In this document: positions 31,789 to 49,234 of the stretch, piece by piece | How positions within the stretch are numbered: the first letter of the stretch is position 1 | How the letters are laid out: every line of letters begins with the position of its first letter | DNA from: Halichondria panicea | Lineage: Eukaryota > Porifera > Demospongiae > Suberitida > Halichondriidae | Length of the DNA: 64,000 bases | Reading direction: 5' to 3' | Assembly: GCF_963675165.1 (NCBI RefSeq) | Contig: NC_087392.1 | Span: 2,805,001 to 2,869,000 of the forward strand | Program-made: the position numbers and the translations under genes | Notes under the pieces: generated by a model | Told to the model about the DNA's origin: nothing | Databases searched by the model: none | Seen by the model: the letters and a program-made list of their open reading frames with translations, nothing else

Positions 31789-33446
31789 GCACACACACAC
31801 GCACACACATGTAGAGGGTAGATGTGATTATGATGAAGACTAGAGCTAGGGGAGAAGAACTAGGAATGCAGGTACCGGCTAGCTGTAGAATCCTTGGATT
31901 ACCGAGCTTCTTTAAGTCAACATAGAGTTGCTAAACTATGTTGCATTCTTGGAATCAGTGTTAGCGTTTCCTGTTGCAACTGCCTCTGTTGACAGTAAAT
32001 AGAAACACTAATAAGTAAACATTATGGTTAAAATGTACTCTTTGTACATTGTAGGAAATTTCTCTACTGTCAACCACACCCTCTCCATCTGATGTCACAG
32101 CAGCTGAACAATTTGATGCAAGAGAAACACTGACAGCTCAGGACTCGTTTGAGTTTAGAGGTGATATTCCTCAGGATGTGCTGCCTGCAGACAACCAAGG
32201 AGACGATTATGTAACGTTCGATGTTGATGGTTCTGAAGTGTCAGTCTCAACGCCTCCTTCCGAGTCACCTTCCACTCCTACGCCATCCACACCCCCACCT
32301 GATAAACTGTCTTCACTGCCACCCTCCTTATCACCATCAGAGGCACCCTGCACACCTCCACCTGAGGAACGATCCACGTCGCCAACTGAAGCACCAACCT
32401 CACCGCCCCCGGAGGCACAATCCACATCGCCAACTGAGGAACCAACCTCACCACCACCTGAGGCATTGTCCACACCTACACTTGAGGAACGATCCACGCC
32501 GCCAACTGAGGAACCAACCTCACCGCCACCGGAGGCACGATCCACATCGCCAACTGAGGAACCAACCTCACCGCCACCGGAGGAGGCACGATCCACATCG
32601 CCAACTGAGGAACCAACCTCACCGCCACCGGAGGCACGATCCACATCGCCAACTGAGGAACCAACCTCACCTCCACCTGAGAAATTGTCCACACCTACAC
32701 CTGAGGTACCGTCCACACTGCCACCTGAGGCACCATCTACTCCCCCACCTGAGGCACCATCCTCGCCGTTGCCTGAGGCACCATCTACTCCCCCACCTGA
32801 GTCACCATCCTCGCCGCTACCTGAGTCACCATCCACACCACCACCTGAGGAACCAACTTCACTGCCACCTGAGGCATTGTCCACACCTACACCTGAGGTA
32901 CCATCCACATTTCCACCTGAGGCACCGTCTACTCCCCCACCTGAGGCACCATCCTCGCCTCTACCTGAGATACCATCCACACCGCCACCTGAGGTGCCAT
33001 TATCGCCCCAACCAGCTGAGGCACTATCCGAATCGCCAACTTCACCTCTGCCTGATGCTTCACAACCAGATTCACCGGCCCCAGAGGTCCCTTCCTCGCC
33101 ACCACCTGACACACTAGTGGAGGATATCGAAGATAAAGATGATCCTTTAGTCTCATTTGACGAACAGACCTCTTCTGACGTTCTATTGATGTTACCCGAG
33201 GATAATGAATCAGAGTTGCAGCAGATGATGGATGACACTTCTCGAAGAATTGACAACATGGAAACCAAACCTGTTGCAGAAGATCGTGTTATTACTGGTG
33301 ATCTTCTTGGGTTTGAACCGTCCCCCGAAACTGCTACTCAACCGAATATTTCGGACAATCCGTTCGATCTTAACCTCCTAGCAAATCAATCCGAAACGAC
33401 TGACCACCTGTATTTTGGGGACGGAGAAGAAAAAAATCAATACTAG
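29740..33446 (+). CDS. Basic coiled-coil / proline-repeat protein, unrecognised
   Basis: Four exons: 29740-29803, 29895-31019, 31214-31350, 32055-33446; 905 residues in phase. After MASSSSTEAAV, residues about 40-95 form a highly charged single helix (RLKEQQEAERKRKLEEKQA). A Lys/Thr/Ser/Ala-rich, strongly basic stretch follows to about 260, then two near-identical SVDPDNAVIxSGDxVE units. Residues about 400-445 are an acidic/basic helix (DEFGAEWKNEKDLQATKEEE). From about 510 to 770 there is a long proline-rich tandem repeat of EEPTSPPPEARSTSPT-like 11- to 22-mers. The C-terminus is acidic. The basic, KR-rich coiled coil plus proline-rich region recalls microtubule-associated proteins such as the MAP7 or MAP4 types, but I see no diagnostic domain, so function is unassigned. 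Intron 3 holds a CA microsatellite. Confidence 0.75.
31660..31810 (+). repeat. (CA)n microsatellite
   Basis: About 150 bp of CA repeat with scattered CG and CCA interruptions, in an intron of the proline-repeat gene. Open frames across it are translations of the repeat only. Confidence 0.95.
32330..33110 (+). repeat. Coding minisatellite of proline-rich repeats
   Basis: Imperfect 33-nt-based repeats (core CCAACTGAGGAACCAACC and CCACCTGAGGCACCATC) in the last exon of the proline-repeat gene. The antisense open frame over it is a shadow. Confidence 0.85.
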
Positions 33447-33589
33447 TGAATAATGTGAATGTGTTAAATAGTTTTACATAGGATTCAATCAAATGTGTGT
33501 ATGCTGACAAAGTAGATACAATTTCTTATGATCACCCCTTCTTAGATTTCTTCCTGTATCATTATAAGTTGAGTTACCTGCAAACGAGG

Positions 33590-33660
33590 GCGGCTAAAAT
33601 TAAATGTAAACCGTAATAGCCGCGAAAATGTTGTACCTCGATAATAACCTACTATAAAAT
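33590..33660. repeat. Fragment of the TTTCGCGG repeat family
   Basis: A short block with TAGCCGCGAAAATGTTGTACC and TAATAACCTACTATA that resembles one end of the family at 28478-28652. It lies upstream of the GH31 gene, within the 262-bp gap 33447-33708. Confidence 0.35.
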
Positions 33661-33708
33661 CTGCTTGTGCATGCCAAAATCAGTTAACCGAACAAGTCAC
33701 TTGCAAAA

Positions 33709-39573
<5,865 letters not shown>

Positions 39574-39817
39574 ATAGGACACACAACTAATGTGTATCAA
39601 AACTGTGAACTTATGACATGGTTTGTAGCTAGGTAGTAGCTATGCCTTTACAATGTGATTGTCCATGCATAGTAGATCTAGATCCATGTTTGTACCTGAG
39701 TTCAGCTACTGAATACAACCAAGTGAACATGTGATCATAATAATTATTTAGCTGCATGTAGACTCTAGCTACAGGCTACAGTATAGATCTAGATCTAGTA
39801 AAATCTACTCTACCAAG

Positions 39818-42800
39818 ATGCTAAAGCCAGTGTCCATTCTCTGTGCTGCTCTATTGGTGGCTACAGCTGCGCATGGGCAAACCTGTCAGCCTGACCAGCA
39901 AAGGAGTGACTGCGGTTAGTAGAATCTCTGTGCATGTGATGGCTGACTCCATCCATCACATTGATGAACAAAATAATGTGCATGTCATGATGTATGTACT
40001 TCTGTACAGGCAAAGTTGGTACTACTCAGGCTCAGTGTGAGAGCAGTGGATGCTGCTGGAGCCCCAAAGATGTATGAATTATGACTATAACTTAAACTAT
40101 AATATTTTCTATTAATCTATAGCTTGTTTTGTATTCTATAGTGAATTGATCTGCACCCACTTATGCAGAATCAACCCTGGTGTTTCTACAAATCTGGTGG
40201 TCCAGTGAACAAGTTGTGTAATGCAGATACCTCACGAGTAGACTGTGGTATGTGTGCCTTAACTAGATCTAGCAAAGCACTCTGAAACATGTTTTCTCTG
40301 CCACTTTTGAATTAGGTAGCGTAAACGTAATGTTGGTAAGAATCAACCCTATAAGTGCACGCCTTTGTCGGTGTTCTTGCATGTGTTTGCAGGCAGAGAA
40401 GGCACAACTGAGGAGGATTGTCAAAACCATGGATGTTGTTGGCAACCCAAACAGGTTAGATCCATTTGAATTGAACCCGCTTACATTATTTTTATATACT
40501 GTCTCTATATAGGGTGCATCGTATTGCTTCTTCCCCAGTCCTGCGTATCTAGTGCAAAATGTGACGAGCACAGCAACTGGAGTCAAGGTGCACCGACCAC
40601 ATACTTCTTTGCGACCTAGCTAATCATCGTATTCACTATCTAGGTTTCCTTGAAACTGAGTGGAGCGAAGTACACTTCTTCTGGCAGAGCTGCCTCGCCT
40701 ATTTCCCTATTGGTGTTTGAACTCTGGCAAGAGACCACTGAAAGGCTGCATTTCAAGATTACTGACCCAAACAATAAACGTTGGGAAGTTCCAGAAAGGT
40801 TAAGCAACCAGAGCTTTTACCATTTATGTCTGATATAATCATCATTATAAAACTCACACAGTTTTCTACCTGTCCCTACTCCACCGTCTTCCCCTCCATC
40901 GGATACACTATATACCTATGTTGTGGCACCTGTTGGCAGCGAGTTCTCTCTAACTGTGACGAGGTCAGTTAACTCAGTATGCATTGTGTTGAGCATTGTT
41001 GTCATACTATATACGGTTAGGAAAAGTAACAAAGAGACAGTATTCAGCACCTCATCAGCAGGATTGCGTAAGAAATTATAATAATTATAATAATGCTTAA
41101 TTAGAATGTTGCATCACACTGCAGTATACTTCTCTGATCAATATCTGTCTATTGGAACAACTCTTCCGCAGAACTACAATCTGTATGGACTTGGAGAGCA
41201 CAAAGCAAAGCTCAGATTGGAGTATGTTATTATGAGTCAACGAAAGCATATCACTAGCTGTGTAACTTCTGTCTGTGTGCATAATTGTGTAGGAAGGCAA
41301 CATACACACTCTGGACTTATGATGTTGCTACACCCAAGGGTGTTAACTTATGTAAGAATCCTGTGTTTGTGCTATATATGCACTAAGTTGCTGTCATTTA
41401 CTTCAGATGGCTCCCATCCATTCTACCTCGACCTTCGAACTGATGGCACTGCCCACGGAGTGTTTCTCAAGAACAGCAATGGCATGGATATTGTGCTTGA
41501 AGACACATCACTGAATTATCGCGTGATTGGAGGTAGCTTACAATTTAAAGCTAGCAGTATTCTTATTAACCTTATAGGAGTGCTTGACTTCTACATCTTC
41601 CTTGGACCAAGCCCTGAGGCAGTGATCCAGCAGTACCAGGAGGTGATTGGACGACCACACATGCCTCCATACTGGGCTCTAGGTTTCCACCAGTGTCGCT
41701 ATGGGTACAATAATCTACAGGAGGTTATTGACGTTGTGAACAATTTTCATGCTAAAATGGTAAGTCATTGAGTCCGTGATGTTATCATTTATCATTGCAT
41801 ACGTTGTTAGATACCTCTGGATACTGCCTGGGTGGACATTGACTACATGGACAATGTAAGTTGCATGCATGGTAATGATTGTGGAGTCACTTATAATTAT
41901 TATTGCAGTACAAAGACTTTACTGTTGGCTCAAACTTTCCTGTGGATAAATTGCAAGCATTTGTGGCCCAACTTCACCAGAATGGACAGCATTTCGGTAT
42001 AACTATACACATGCCTTATAAATAATATCGAGTGTCGAATGCGTGGTTACAAGCCCTATTGTATTTTTAACTATTGCAAATTGCATGTGCATGCTCATTC
42101 TCTTTGCATAACTTACACTTCGCAATCGAAAAAACCTCGCATTCAAAACCTGGTATGTACAGTATTCCAATTTAATCAGTGACCTCCCACCCAGTTGTGA
42201 TTATTGATCCTGGAATCAGCAATGCCCAGAATTACGAGCCCTATAGCTACGGACTGAGTCAGGATGTGTTCATCAAGGACAGCAACAACAAAGTCTTTAT
42301 AGGGAAAGTTTGGCCTGGCTACACCGCTTTTCCGGACTTCCTAAACCTGAACACTCACAAATACTGGCAACATGAGGTGTGACAAAATTTCAGTACGGTT
42401 CACATGTAATCTACCCCCTAGCTGTGGTATACTTCTCAAGCCAACATTTCATGTATACATGCACCAGATCGGTGGTTTCTTGAAGCTTGTTCAAGTAGAT
42501 GGACTGTGGATTGACATGAATGAAGCAAGCAACTTTTGCAATGGAGCATGTGACTCGCAATCCACGTCTAAGAATGTCAGCAGGAAGGGTACTGCTGGGT
42601 TTGACCCTACTGATCCACCGTACCAGATTAACAACCAGAATTCCAAGCAACCTCTCAATATCAAGACATTGGATATGAATGCAATGCACTATGGAGGAGT
42701 GCCAGAATATAATGCACACAATCTCTACGGTGAGTGTACTTAATTACATAATCGCATGTTGTCTTATTATTCACTATGATTCGTACAGTGATTAGTCGCG

Positions 42801-45218
42801 TATCAGTAATTGCACGTCGTCAAGGCAGTAATTGCACGTCGTCATTAACGACGTGCAATTACTGCCTTGACGACCGCACGTTCGAATAACGGCCGCGGCA
42901 AATTTTTTTTACTGAAACTGCAGCTAAAAGTGTCCTTAAAACTGCATCACAAACGATTAACAAACAATAGTATGGCTACTCGTGCAATAAGGGATTAATA
43001 GCACTCATAACAAGCACTGGCATGCAAGGTTAATATCACTCGGCTACGCCTCGTGCAATTAGTATCCTTGCCATTGCTTGTTACTCGTGCTATTAATCCC
43101 GTATTGCACTCTTAGCCATACTATTAATAATATTATTGATTATGCCAAATATTAGGGTTTACCGAAGCCATAGCTACTTGCTCTGCCCTTGAGTCCTTAA
43201 GGCCAGGTGTTCGTTCCTTTGTTCTCTCTCGGTCCACGTTCCCTGGCTCAGGAGCACATACAGCCCACTGGACAGGTGACAATACGGCCACGTTTGAGGA
43301 CATGTACTGGAGCATTCCAGGTATCCTCAGCTTCCAGATGTTTGGTGTTCCACTGGTCGGCTCGGACATTTGTGGATTTATTGGTGAGTATGATTGTTGG
43401 ATATAATACATGCACTGATACACTCTGAACAAAATGTCCCCACTATTCCCCCTTTTTTGACTCTACGTAGAATTTCTAACAGTTTAATAATGTTTAATAA
43501 TGTCACAAAATGCTACCGGATCTGGAATAAATTGTGTATACACATGAAGGTAATACAAACGAGGAGCTATGTGGAAGGTGGATGGCACTGGGGTCTTTCT
43601 ATCCATTCTCGAGAAACCATAACACAAAGGGAGCAAATTCTCAGGAACCATACCGATGGGACTCTGTGGCAGCAATCAGTCGCAAGTACCTGGGTATCCG
43701 TTACTCCCTCCTTCCATACTACTACACACTGTACTACAAGGCCCATAGTCCAGTCGACAAAATAAATCCACCATCTGCCACTGTGCTAAGGCCATTGTTT
43801 TTCGAGTTCCCTCAGGACCAAAGCACGTACTCCATTGACTGGCAGTTCATGGTGGGAAAATCCTTGCTACTTAGCCCACAGCTGCAACAAGGTATCTATG
43901 GCAGTTCATGTATAATGTTGACTACTTTTTATGCTGAGCTGTTAAAACTTTGAAACTACTTTCTACCTTGTTTAGGGGGAACAAGTGTGAGTGCGTACTT
44001 CCCTGCTGGTCAGTGGTTTGATTGGAGTACTTTCCAACTATTCTCTGCTAAGGGCAAAGAAACAAAGACAATCAACACACCAATTGATCACCTACCAGTA
44101 CGTTAGGTCTTTGATAGCTCGTTTAGCACCACCTGCTATTACTTCTTGTGCAGATCCATGTTCGAGGAGGGTCAGTGATTCCTCTTCAAAATGGCACTGT
44201 TCTCAACACTACCATGGGAAGGATGCAAAACTTCTCCCTCCTGGTGTTCCTTGATAGCAGCATGGAAGCAGATGGCGATGTTTTCCTTGATGATGGCACG
44301 AGTCTTGATATAAAAGAGTAAGATTTTGACGTGTAAGATACGTGTGAATGTCATCTCGTCAGTGGGTAAACCTGGTTGACTAATTACTTAACACGGTGGT
44401 AGCTTAAATACAGAAATACTTATGTATGGTATGTACGTGATCAGAGATTTTCCACTTGTAGGTTCACGTATGTTCAGTATACTGTGACCAAGAACATGCT
44501 GACCAACAAAATGACTGGAACGGTATGTATGTACGTAGCTTGTTGGGTAATGCTTGTGTTATACAGGATTTCATACAGAAGGGGGGGGGGGGGCGCCCTG
44601 GGATTTCCCACCCCTAGCCGAAATCCCCCTAGATCTCTGAAAAATTAATGATGTCATAAAACAAAACGTTTGACTTTTCTCTTTAAAAATGTCTACAATC
44701 TCGACTAGACTATATAGTAAAATTTATGGTTTGAAGCACACAAAAAACCCAAATTGCACCTCAGATAACCATTCCTCCAAAAATTTTCCGGGGAAGGACC
44801 CCCAGACCCCCCTCAATTAAACGTTTCCCCTTACCAGCTAAAAATCCTGTATTAAACCCTGTGTTATGTATAGTGGTGCATGTGAACGTTATAGTCTTTT
44901 GCAATTTGTGGTACATGTATATATGCCAACAGCTTGTATAGTACAATCTAGGGTTGCCATGGACTCATTTCCTCTCAGAGGCTTCTGTAGACGCTGAAGT
45001 GTGTACCACCCCTTGTTAATTTACATATACAGGATTATGCATCAAAGGCACATCTTCCCCCACTGAGTAAGGTGACTATCACAGCAGTGTCCAGACCCAA
45101 CAAAGTGACTGTCAATGGAATGCAAGTGGGCTTTGCATACAACACTGACTCGCAGTCGTTGATTGTTACTGGCCTAAATATCATGATGGATGCAGCACTC
45201 AGTCTAGTCTGGGCCTAA
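39818..45218 (+). CDS. GH31 alpha-glucosidase with two trefoil domains (tandem paralogue)
   Basis: Second copy of the preceding enzyme. ATG at 39818, signal peptide MLKPVSILCAALLVATAAHG. Trefoil 1 CQPDQQRSDCGKVG...CCWSPKDNQPWCFYK; trefoil 2 CNADTSRVDCGREG...CCWQPK, completed across an intron by GASYCF. GH31 domain from about 40690 (ISLLVFELWQETTERLHFK). Nucleophile Asp codon at 42513-42515 in WIDMNEASNF; acid/base Asp at 43278-43280 in WTGDNTAT. It shares PPSATV(I/L)RPLFFEFPQD and IDWQFM blocks with the first gene. It ends ...LSLVWA at 45218. Introns carry two large hairpins (42817-43124), and a G-run plus TIR-like element near 44567-44855. Not all junctions were fixed by hand. Confidence 0.9.
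42817..42874. repeat. Perfect 27-bp hairpin
   Basis: The arm at 42817-42843 (GTCGTCAAGGCAGTAATTGC...) and the arm at 42848-42874 are exact reverse complements around a 4-nt loop. Part of the left arm is also repeated directly just upstream (TCAGTAATTGCACGTCGTC). Intronic, GH31 gene 2. Confidence 0.85.
42967..43124. mobile_element. Foldback/MITE-like element with arms of about 75 bp
   Basis: The left arm ATAGTATGGCTACTCGTGCA... and right arm ending ...CTTAGCCATACTATT pair over about 75 bp with a short centre (CTACGCCTCG). There is almost no unique interior. Probably a tiny non-autonomous DNA element in an intron of GH31 gene 2. Confidence 0.65.
44567..44855. mobile_element. Possible TIR element with G-run in GH31 gene 2 intron
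   Basis: The left end ATACAGGATTTCAT and right end AAAAATCCTGTATT are inverted copies. Just inside are a G-run and, on the other side, a C-rich GACCCCCAGACCCCCCT tract. No clear target-site duplication. Identity uncertain. Confidence 0.4.
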
Positions 45219-45866
45219 TTTATATGCTCTAAAAAAAATTTGAGTGTTGTGTGAGCAAAAACGATTTTTAATTTTGTGCAGTTTATTTGTTTATAGGCTT
45301 AATGGAACATAAATTTGTACATGTGCTTTATTTTATTGTGTCAGCAAAGTATTTTATAGTGGATTGTTGTGCACTTTGTATCGCAGTTGTGACTAGCGCC
45401 AGCCGCCATGAGACTAGATTGGTAGAGTAGAACCAAAAAATGTGCTGTCAAGTTGAACTAGATTTCTGTAAGCCATTATTTTAGAAAAACAGCCACCGTT
45501 GAAATGTTCTGAGTCCTGACCAGAGAGACATGTATGATTATTTATGCAACCAAGCAATATAATATGAAGAAAATCTGACCCCTGACATAATTATATTCTG
45601 ACGATCAAAATAGGTAATGTAATCATTATGAGCGAAATGTCCAAATATCACATAAGCTTACTAACTTTAGAAAGGGAATCTTTTACAGTAGTCCCCCTCA
45701 TCTACATGTACGCATAGATTTTACAGTAGATCTAGACTAGTCATAGAGACAACTCAGCCATGTACTGTGTTAATTTCCACTCATGTATAATTATAATAAA
45801 AATGTATGGTAAAAAAGTAGTAAAATGTTGCGTAAAAATGTTATTAATAATATTGATTAAAAAATA
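45219..45866. other. Intergenic, 3' flanks of convergent genes
   Basis: A 648-bp AT-rich gap between the stops of GH31 gene 2 and the DED-MATH gene. I see no gene, only poly-A-type AATAAA-like and AT-rich stretches expected of 3' UTRs. Confidence 0.5.
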
Positions 45867-48800
45867 TTATAAGTCATCATCGGTTTCTTCAGTGTTTTCA
45901 CTAACGACAGCTATCGTTATGATAATCACATCTGTTGATTTAAAATGTTGTACCTGAGCATGAGAGAGAAATTGCTGGAAAAATCGAATACCTCTTCTTT
46001 CAATTGATTGTTCAACAGTCGGAATTACGCTAGCAGTAGAATTGGGGTCAACTAGCTTCACGACGATCCTAGTGACTGGCAATTTACTAGGTGGTTCGTC
46101 CAAACAATCAATGGAAAGGGTCATGTATTTTCCTGCATCACCCCCTATTCCGTGCGGGTGAAGCATTGCTTTGAAGCTTCTCTTGTAATGGTCATAGAAC
46201 TGTTCACTTTCAACTTTTGAATGTGACTGGGTCAACCATATTTGTAGTTTCTTAACCTTTATTTGCCAAAACAAAAGCCCTTTTCTTGAAAATTGTTTCA
46301 CCTCACGCCGACCTCGAGTTTTACGTACAGAACTATGAGAGTTTGCAGTAGTGTTGACTAATGAAGGACGGCAAATATGCATGTTTTCAGATTCAGGGGC
46401 GTGTAAGACCTCACAATGTCTTGAAGGAGGAGAGGGGAAATTGGAGGTTCCACCAGCTTCTACGTCTGAAAGCAATTGTAATATAGTCAGTGCATACCAG
46501 ATAACTTCTCAAAAATGACACTAGCCTCCTCGGGACAACTAAATCAAGACCCACACAAGATTCATAAGCCCAGATAAATTATTCTTTTCATCTCTTCGAT
46601 TCTTAGAAGGTAAAATGCCTTTATGGTAGAGTAGACATAGACAAGACAACGTTTGTTGACATTAAAAAGCTAGGTATACAATCATCTAACACAAAAATCA
46701 ATGCCTATTCTCAACTATATCTTTAGTACCTAAATTATTCTTTATCTATGCATGCAGGGCCTACACGAGAATTACACACACTGCGTCAGTATACCTACCT
46801 TCAAAGAACAGTTTTTTGTTCACTTGCTCCAACTCATGATTAGTCTCCAAGGGGACCAGACCAGCAGAGCCTGAACGACTAAAATTTCTTTCGTCACTTA
46901 TGTTGAATGAGGGTATTACAGGTGACACCCTGCCAGGGGTTACAGGTAGACTAGATGGTTTTCCTAAGTTTTTGGAGGCTAAAGCAAGCTTGAGGTTACT
47001 AGTCACAAGCTTAGCTGATGCAAGGGCATCTCTCAGGCAAGTTGGAAGATTTACAGAAGAGTTCGGAGTAGATTGAGCAGTGATAGAACGTTGTGTCTCA
47101 TGTGATACAGTAGAAATTTGTTTTACAAGGGATTCCACATTGCTTATGATACATTCAATAGAAAGTCGAAAGTCTTGATGCGACACACTCCGATGAACAG
47201 GTGGCATTGACGATGTTCGAATACCTATTGTAGTAGCACATTCGTGGACACCTATTTCACTAGGTATACTGTGAGATTGGTGAAGAGTTGGTTGTGTCAG
47301 ATCTCTCTCTATAACATCAACAGGAATATTCATAGAGTTGTAATGGTTTCCACGTGCTTGCCATCTTCGAGAATTTTCAGAACTCGATTTACTCCTCCTT
47401 AAATCACTTTCTTGAACTGATGTACATTCCAAACTTGATTGAAGTTCACATGATCCTGAATATTGGACAGAGACAATGAATAAAATCCTTGTTGTTGATA
47501 CGCAAGCATTGTGCCAAGGACCACGAAGCAGTGTCAACCCTCGCACACATACTAGAGTCGCCTACGATGTGCTAAACTTTGTTATCTGATAAATAGGCCT
47601 TGGTGGATTTTGTTTCCTATAAATTATAGCTTTTCCCCTTTTTATCGACTTAATATTATGCTGTATTAATTGTATCGTATACCGTATAGCGTAATTTTCG
47701 TGGGGTAAAATACTCGTTATTTTTGTGGGTAAGCTGACCTCCACAACATTTTCCCCACGAAAACGTAGGCTTTCTGCAGTGCAGGCAAACAACATTTTTT
47801 ACTCATGAAATCACGTACCACATACATCTAGTAGCCAGCTGTTTACTGACAGGAGTTTCTCATTAGTACCTATTTTTCTCTTCAAAGCCAATAAGGGGGT
47901 ATTCCCTATGCTCAACAGCACCTATTTTAGACTGGAGACCACGCCCTTTCTACTTGCGGGAAAGGGACTGGCCAAGTGAATATCAATGATTCGTCCCAAC
48001 GGAATATAAGTTACGTCATATGTGGCCTCGGTCCCAGGCTGGGAACGAAGCTACATCACATGCTGTAAGCTACACTTATCCTGTTCCCAGGCAGTTTTTT
48101 CTTATAATTATAGAACGGATGTTGAAAATATGGCCTGGTGTTGGGACGTGGTCAGGAACCGGAAACAAAACAAAAGCAGAGATTTTGCTTCCAGAGGCAT
48201 AGTACCCTAAAGTTTCCGTAAAAAATGTAATGTCTTATTGCTATCAATTGGGTAGTTGGGTGCTTTTGTTGGACTATGGTAGGACCAACGCTGCACTTGT
48301 CGACAGGAGTGTTGTTCTTCAAATGTGTAAAATCTCTGATCTTGTTTCCGGTTCCTAACCACGCCCTGTACCAGGCCTAGTTGGCAACCTCTGACCTAGT
48401 GTTATTTCAGCACACAGGGAAACCATTCCTCTTTCCCTGAACCACTTCCGCAAAATTTGGGACACACAATGAAGACTCGTTGATAGACACTTTCCGCAAG
48501 TAGAAAGGGCGTGATCTATTTGCTATTATAAGCAAAATCTGACAAGGCCTATCGATATATACAATCATAACGATAGTTTAACTTTACCAAGATATTCATC
48601 CACAAGCTTTGCACAGTCTTCCCTAGATATGTCCTTAAGAGCTTTCATGAGGCCATCCAGACTCTCTGGAGAGAACACACCCTTTCCTTCAAGAGCAATC
48701 AGTACTCGCAAAGAAAATGCAGTATCATATGTTGTACCTACTTCGTAATACCATGCTGGCAAGTCATACATGTACGCAAGCCGAAGAGCATTCTCCTTTC

Positions 48801-48936
48801 TTAGACGATCTGATATGTCTCCTACAAGTTTCCGATAACCTAAGTACCTGGTACTGGTTTCAATAACAGCCTGCCTTGGTAGTGTTTGTGATCCATATGA
48901 CGACTGAGCACCCAGGTTCACATCAATATTCGCCAT
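45867..48936 (-). CDS. Death-effector-domain plus MATH/TRAF-C-like domain protein
   Basis: Three minus-strand exons, 48936-48588, 47455-46799 and 46465-45867, sum to 534 residues in phase (an upstream ATG at 48966 would add ten). Residues about 30-117 resemble a death-effector domain: helical YRKLVGDISDRLRKENALRL..., FSLRVLIALEGKGVFS and the end SREDCAKLVDEYL, which matches the RxDL-type sixth-helix region. Residues about 120-335 are Ser-rich and probably disordered, with a VSHETQRSITAQ helix. Residues about 385-520 resemble a MATH (TRAF-C) beta-sandwich: LLFWQIKVKKLQIWL, YKRSFKAMLHPHGIGGDAGKYMTLSI, VTRIVVKLVDP, RGIRFFQQFLSH, VIIITIAVV. Such a pair would link death-domain signalling to TRAF-like scaffolding. 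Domain calls are by eye. Confidence 0.7.
47685..47775. repeat. TIR element of the CGTATAGCG / TTTCGTGG family
   Basis: TACCGTATAGCGTAATTTTCGTGGGG on the left and TTCCCCACGAAAACGTA on the right are inverted. Same family as at 28478-28652. It lies in DED-MATH intron 1. Confidence 0.55.
47938..48512. mobile_element. Element with two nested inverted-repeat pairs in DED-MATH intron 1
   Basis: Outer pair: CACGCCCTTTCTACTTGCGG near 47941-47960 with its complement near 48494-48512. Inner pair: GGCCTGGTGTTGGGACGTGG / GGAACCGGAAACAAA near 48134-48172 with its complement near 48345-48381. No coding capacity. A composite non-autonomous DNA transposon is the simplest reading. Confidence 0.6.
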
Positions 48937-49234
48937 GGATTGTTTTGGTAGCCTGTGTTCGACCATAGATAGTAGTATGGTTCGACTTACTAACGTACTT
49001 AACTTGTGGTCTTGATCTTGGGGATGATGATTTTACTATGTTGGGCGTGGCCAACACACCAAGCTGTAAACACCTTTGACCCTGGCCGATTTACAAGAGC
49101 TACCGTATTGATCTTTACCCTATACTCTGCACACAGGCTAGGGCCGGCCAGGGGTCTCCATCACGTACCATAGTTATTGGTTATTGCATGGTTATAGTAT
49201 CTATGCTCTAGCTATAGATACGAAGATTTAATAT
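48937..49234. promoter_or_regulatory. Divergent region DED-MATH / ZC4H2
   Basis: A 298-bp gap between opposed starts; bidirectional promoter inferred from position. It contains GGCCGGCC-like and TTATTGG (inverted CCAAT) sequences near 49143-49180. Confidence 0.35.

Noticed and set aside
31559-31843. Overlapping open frames on both strands encoding long His/Thr or Cys/Val runs
   Set aside because: They are translations of the (CA)n microsatellite in an intron and have no conserved features.
32207-33268. 353-residue antisense Gly/Ser/Val frame
   Set aside because: It is the complement of the proline-repeat exon; the repeat keeps both strands open. The sense frame has in-phase upstream exons.
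44575-44600. G-run in GH31 gene 2 intron as a possible G-quadruplex regulator
   Set aside because: A single homopolymer in an intron with a similar run elsewhere (15366-15385); length is unreliable and no conserved context was seen.
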